Positions 58,856 through 64,000 of a DNA stretch of 64,000 nucleotides are shown here, in pieces; positions within the stretch are counted from its first letter, which is position 1, and each line of letters opens with the position of its first letter. The position numbers were made by a program, and so were the translations under genes. This DNA comes from Rhodamnia argentea (taxonomy: Eukaryota > Streptophyta > Magnoliopsida > Myrtales > Myrtaceae), in contig NC_063156.1 in NCBI RefSeq assembly GCF_020921035.1, positions 7,688,001 through 7,752,000 of the forward strand, given 5' to 3'. The notes beneath the pieces were generated by a model. It worked only from the letters and a program-made list of their open reading frames with translations, made no database searches and was not told where the DNA came from.

Positions 58856-61800
58856 TTATAAGGGGCCAAACGGTTCGGGCAGAGATTCCAACCCGTTATC
58901 AAATACCGATCCCTGATCGGATTTGTCATCCAAGCTGTGGAGCCAGTTTGTGTTCTTCAAATCCTCTTTGAGCAGCATCGCATCGTAGCGTGAGCTCTCG
59001 TAGATATCAACTTCTGTCAATTTGGCGGAATACCTTCCACCGCCCACCTCGCTACCAACCGCTGGAGTTCTCATTCTGCTGCCATTCTCCAGAAAGACTA
59101 CGTCGTTCATGCTGTGCTGGTTGCCATTCCCGTTGACAGATGGCGGTGCACTTAAAGTGCGAGCTGATTGGTTTTTTGCAGCAGAAGATCGAATGCTCTG
59201 AGGGAAAAGGGTGGTGCCTGAAAGAGAACGGTTGCCTCCTGCTCCATTTCTTATATCCTGTTTTCATATATGAAGTCAGAAAGTAAGAAAGTTTGCTTTC
59301 CGGAAATTATTGACAGGCCAGCCCTCTGTCCTTGCTAAGGCAACAGAAAGATTTCTTATGATTTGCAAATTGCTTCGAGTGGAAGTTACAGAAGAAACAG
59401 ACAAGCAATCTTTTAAGGAAGGCTAGTCCTATACGTGGGACTTGAACTTTCAACTTTGAATGCACTCATACCATTAATGTAGGAGTACATGGTTGAAACT
59501 GTAGTAGTTGAAAAAAAATTTATCGATATGGGACAGGGCACATCAAAAATAATATGAGACTTCAATGAAGAGGATGAAGGAGACTATAGCAGTAGATCTA
59601 CAGCTGCATCTTAATTACCTGGGAACCCTGTATCTATAACTGATTGTGAAGGCCCTCATTGTCTAATTCAAGATAAATCAAATCACGACTGGAGAACTGC
59701 TCTAGCTATTAGTAACATTCGAATGAACCATCGAAGAAAAGAAACTTGATATACCTAAATTAAACTTCACTGTAGAAATTAAATTTATTTGTGAAGCTTG
59801 CAAACTGACATCTAAAAAGTAATGTGACTGTGCATCAAATTCCCTAAAATACCATATCTTGATATGATGAGGGTAGACATACCATATGCCTGATAGCCAT
59901 ATCCAGTGATTTCTTAGAGATAGTCCTTCCAAATCCAGTGCTCTCACTAAGAGACGTCATACTTTTCACAGGCTTTCTCATTCCCAATTCAGGAGAATTA
60001 GGCGATCTCCGGGGCTCGAGTATATCAGTCACGTTAGCATGGACACGACCTCTTCCAGTGGACTCTGAAGTTACAACTCTTCCCCTGGTAGTAATGGGTG
60101 ATGGTTGTCGTCTAGCTGCGCCTACTGGTCCTGAGGTGTCTGAGTTCCCTTTAACAGTGACAGCAGCACCAGGACGAGACCTACCAGCAGAAAGCGGCCG
60201 GTCTGGTAAGGTAGTTCTAAGGTTAGGTGGTGTTTCCAGAGGAAAATCAGGGGGAACAATAGGTTGTTGGGGAGGTCGAAGTCGTGGACTTGGAGAGCTT
60301 GGTCTTGATGCAAGGGCTCCACTGCGACCATTTGAAAGCACTCGCCCACTAGATACTGGAGTGCCTGCTGACGGGGATAGGGAAGGTGCAGAGTTCCTGC
60401 GAGTGGGCGTAGATGGACGAGAATTAGATCGAGCAGTGGCTGAACTTATATTTGCCGCAATCTGTGGCCTTGAACTCGGAGTGGAAGGCCTCGAGTTTTG
60501 TGACGGTCGAGGTTTTTCAATAGAGGAGCTTGTGGAGACTGGACGAATTCTAGAAGGAGTTGAGGGTCGTGATGCAGTTGCACGGGCAGATGGGGTGGAA
60601 GGTCTGGCCGCAGAAGAAGAGCGGGTAGCTGGGGAAGATGGCCTAATGTAGGATGAGACTGAGGCTGAGCTGGTGTTCAGAATTGATGATGATCTATTGG
60701 AAGAATAGGTGCTATATTGAGAACTAGAGATAGAAGGCCGAGTCACCGAACTGCTTCTGGTAGGTCTGGAGGAATGAGCGCTCTCTGACTGAGAAACAGA
60801 CAACTGCAAGAGATAGACACGATGCAGACTGATTACTGCAAGCAATATTATTCAAGCTTAGACTCCACAGAAAACCAAAACACCCAAAGCAGGCGATAAT
60901 TAACTCTTTCAAGACTTAGGAGCAGAACTAAATAGACGTAAGGAAGCATGTGCCTAATTTCTTCAAATTACTGCATGAACCAGATGAAGAGAATAATATC
61001 TACTAATAATTAGAGAAGATACACATACCCTGGAGACCTTAGTGGTGGAGGTTGATCGGACCATGGAACTGCTTCTCGAGACCGCTATGTTTGATTGAGA
61101 CTCGCTTCCATCCGATGAAGGAAATAGAGGAGTCCCAGGAGGAGTGAGAAGCCTGATAACATTTTTTCATATCAGAAATTTCAGCAAATAGAAGAATGAA
61201 GACAATCTAAAATCTCACACTAGAAGCTACTGTAAAATAAAATAGGCACTCAGGAATCTAGATCTGGCAGGAAACCATTGAAGAGTTGCTGAACCTCAGT
61301 TTAGTTAGCGTAGCCATAGTGTCATGAATCTCATATACACCATTCTATTATTGATCAAAGATGATTAGTGCTCTTTTTTCCTTTTTTCCCTTGTCTGGGC
61401 TATAATTCCAGAACACTACTTGTGCAGTCTCTATCAAAAGGAGAAAGGACACCTTATCTTGTAAATAGGTGGAGTCATAGTCCTAGGCCAACATTCAGAC
61501 AGTACCCCAAGAAGCTTTCAGATAGATGCTGAGGTCTCAATTCATAGCAGTTAGAAACTTATATTTATAAATCACGGATCACACAAATCCAATTTTCTCG
61601 GTTACAAAATGCATGCTTGATGAGCACATGAACATTCCTGTTCAAGAATTTGAAACATAAGATTCCTTATCGCGCTCCACCCATATCATGTCACTCATAT
61701 AGTCAACATAAGAAAACACCACAAAATCCTTTCCCTGCAGAAACTTATCCCAACTCTATTATCACAGATTTGAATAGACGTGAACGAATCTAGTAGTTGA

Positions 61801-62889
61801 ATAACCATGCCAAAACATCTCTAACAGAGGACCAAACTTCTGCACATAACTGCGACATTCGCAAATCTACTTTAGCATAATATCAGCACAGCCAAAGTTT
61901 TAACAACAAAAAGGAAATCTAAACATGAGGGGGAGAAAGAAAGAAAGAATCAAAACAGAGTACAGTCGCAGGGGAGTGCTGCATTGATGTGGGATCATTG
62001 CAAAATTTACCAGTCGTAGTCGTGCTTCCCTCCATCAGTAGAAGAAAGTAAGTCATCAAGCCCACTCCGTGCCACTTTCGCTGATCCGACAGAAAGCCTT
62101 CCTGGTTTTATTGAAGAAGCTGTTGGGGATCAAATACTGAATCAGAAAACTCAGAATCCTATCCCACCAACAAATCCATTCGAGAAAAAAAAAACCATGA
62201 AGATGCAATGCGTTAGATGTACATTAAACTGCAAATCTTCAGACTGTAGCATTGAGAAACAGAGAGATGGAAGTGGAATAACTTTTCTGGGTCGACGAAG
62301 CGAGAAGATGATCATTGCCGAGTGGGCATGAATCATCATTACAAGCAACAGCGATTCCTTCTTCCCTTGTTGCAGGAAAGGATAACAAATAGAACCGATT
62401 TAAATTTTTAAAAAACGTGATCGTTTTGTATCCTGTCCGAAAGACTCGCTTCCATTTAATGTGTAGTCCTAGAAAAACATCGTTTTCGATCCCCAAATCT
62501 TCTCCTCCAGGAAGATGCAAACAACCAGCTGAAAACAGACAAATCGAAATGCTCCTGGAGAAAAATTAATGGCGATCTGCCAAAATGACTAAGCTGCCCT
62601 CCTTAATCAGATGAAAAAAAACAACGCATTGCCAAACGCAAACACTGGAGAGACAACCACGATCGGGCCAATCCCGTCGACGATCTGAGGGGGCCGGACA
62701 TTTACCGTCGGACGATTCGTCGGACGACGCGACGGAGACGGTCCGGCGGTTCTTCGAGAATAGATCCAGGTTCTCGTCGGCGTCACGGGAGGAGGAGATG
62801 CCGGTCAAGCTATGCCCCCGCCGGTGGCTCAACGGCCCCGCGGGACCGCTCCTCCCTCCGAGCAGGTACTCCCTGCCGCTCCTGCTCAT
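58856..62889 (-). CDS. Ser/Pro/Arg-rich microtubule-associated protein (BPP family)
   Basis: Five exons, 62889-62706, 62119-62011, 61152-61029, 60803-59883 and 59257-58856, encode 579 residues. The N-terminus MSRSGREYLLGGR with RRGHSLTG, the block ENLDLFSKNRRTVSVASSDES, and the motif DYDWLLTPPGTPLFPSSDGS (from 95) are family marks shared with Arabidopsis At3g08670/At2g40070-type proteins. The long middle part (about 145-440) is a disordered, basic region made of SRPSTPSRxRP-like repeats. Near 440 is the conserved KKSLDMAIRHMDIRNG, and the C-terminus is acidic (ESLPEPFGPL). Some members (BASIC PROLINE-RICH PROTEINs) bind microtubules and affect cell elongation; for this subgroup that is inference. 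The start is the first ATG. An upstream non-ATG extension is open but not conserved with the family. Confidence 0.88.
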
Positions 62890-63824
62890 CGTGCCTCGCT
62901 TCCGGCGTCCCACCCTGGGCTCCGCCCAACTCTCAGAGCGCGTCCGTCGCGGCCCAGACGTGCAAACGGCCAATGCGATCCATAGGACGGGCGAGGGGAG
63001 AGGGAGGAGAGAGAAACAAGGAGAGATCTAGAGAGAGAGAGAGAGTGCAGTAGATGCGAAGGGAGACAGTAAAGTGGCCACGGATTGTCTTTCTCGATTG
63101 TTTAAGCTTTACGTCATATGATTGAGAGAGAGAGAGAGGGAGGGAAGGTTTGATGAGATCTGTGGCGGTGAGGTGGTGACTGCAGCTTCAAGATCTGTGC
63201 ACAGTAAATGGTGATGAGGAAGAAGAAGCAATCACTTCTTATTCCCATCTGAAAGGAAGGTGGCTTCTTCTTCCTCCTGCTCGTGATCTTGACTGCTATC
63301 GTAATTATGACATCAAAAATCTAGGCTCTACAGTTTTATGGAAAATAATAATAATAATAATAAAAAAGTTTTCGAGTATTCGCGTAAATAAATTAGCCAT
63401 GTTCAGCGTGCCATAAATATCTATCGCTGCATTTTATAGATTAATCCTCGTGCATTTGCTATTACATTGTATCAATCGGGCGACGAAATCAGACGTCAAG
63501 CTGTCGCGTGATTCGCTTTCATCTTCGCAAGAAAGATGAGATGGAACAGTGACGTCACTTATTTGATGATTTGAGATTTCTTATGTAGCAAATAGAGTTA
63601 TTAGTTTCCATATGCAAGGAAGGCTCAAAGTCAGTCTCAGGAATTATAAAGCTTCATGAGTTTACCTGTCCAACTGTAGGGAGTACGCATCTTTACATAC
63701 GTGTCTATTTCACCGAGTCTCTCTCCAAGACAATGCTAATATCGTTATGGTTTTTGTGCAGGTCGAAAGTCACCCAACAAGGAATTTTGCCGTGACAACA
63801 TGATCTCGTGTACTTTGGGATAAT
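62890..63824. other. BPP gene leader and promoter
   Basis: Immediately upstream of the start codon the sequence is GC-rich, then turns to GA-rich stretches (63027-63046 and 63124-63142), common in plant leaders. An aat trinucleotide run is at 63345-63364. No other gene is seen. Confidence 0.5.
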
Positions 63825-64000
63825 TACACAAAGGGTCTTTGAATTTGGGTCTAATATATAATATGGGCTCTGAATTTTAATTTATTTAATTTAGTCCCCG
63901 AACTTAACACGATGTTCAATATGATCCATGAACTTTTAATTTGTTCGGCTTAGTCTTTGAAATTTTGGTACATGTTCGGTATAGTCCTTGAATTATGTGT
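63825..64000. mobile_element. Fold-back MITE (copy 5), cut by the window end
   Basis: The phrases tttagtccccgaacttaaca, gttcaatatgatccatgaac and tatagtccttgaattatg match the left arm of the element at 8930. The right arm must lie beyond the window. Confidence 0.5.

Noticed and set aside
59420-59500. B-box-like word in reverse orientation (gggacttgaac) in a BPP gene intron
   Set aside because: Only a partial B box and no A box at a proper distance. Too weak to call a SINE.
59938-60651. 237-codon open frame on the plus strand
   Set aside because: It is antisense to the repetitive Ser/Pro/Arg exon of the BPP-type gene. Its Gly/Glu/Arg-rich content is what the complement of SRPSTPS codons would give.
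1-64000. CRISPR arrays, bacterial operons, plastid or mitochondrial insertions
   Set aside because: No regular spaced direct repeats of CRISPR type, genes have spliceosomal introns, and no block of organelle gene sequence was recognised.

Overview
This is a nuclear genomic window from a flowering plant, a eudicot. Most coding sequence is split by short GT-AG introns, the products include plastid and thylakoid proteins, and the intergenic DNA is AT-rich and full of small non-autonomous transposons. The style of the repeats (GC-rich gcgaggc islands set in AT-rich DNA) made me think of a woody rosid, perhaps Myrtaceae, but that is only an impression.

I rebuilt ten protein-coding genes exon by exon. 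All introns keep frame and all but one are GT-AG. Left to right: FAX3 plastid fatty-acid exporter (+, 1114-5448); vacuolar-sorting receptor (-, 7534-14033); DUF599 membrane protein (+, 15668-16439); group III WRKY factor (-, 19537-20621); P4-type lipid flippase ALA1-like (-, 26232-31932); HAL3 phosphopantothenoylcysteine decarboxylase (-, 38769-39688); PRC-barrel protein (-, 45552-48635); STN8 thylakoid kinase (-, 50211-52530); thioredoxin h9-like (-, 53270-55949); Ser/Pro/Arg-rich BPP-type microtubule-associated protein (-, 58856-62889). The last seven all lie on the minus strand. They share no single pathway, although FAX3 and STN8 act in plastids, and the receptor, flippase and thioredoxin h9 act at endomembranes or the plasma membrane.

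The gaps between genes are the accessory part. The clearest element is a 1784-bp Mutator-like element at 40957-42740 with about 250-bp terminal inverted repeats and a perfect 9-bp target duplication. It carries non-transposase internal sequence (Pack-MULE type) and sits just upstream of HAL3. A second, more decayed relative follows at once (about 42890-43739) and carries a broken fragment of a SKIP2/VFB-type F-box gene. Several fold-back MITE copies occur in introns and gaps, and GC-rich island elements fill 34-37 kb.

The most unusual pattern is a set of very small insertions (about 18-27 nt). Each is a short GACC-like head plus an A or T run, flanked by 14-17 bp direct repeats. They look like retroposons truncated almost to nothing. 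Other points of note are one GC-AG intron in the flippase gene, a 147-bp A tract just after the DUF599 gene, and tandem splice acceptors in the thioredoxin gene.
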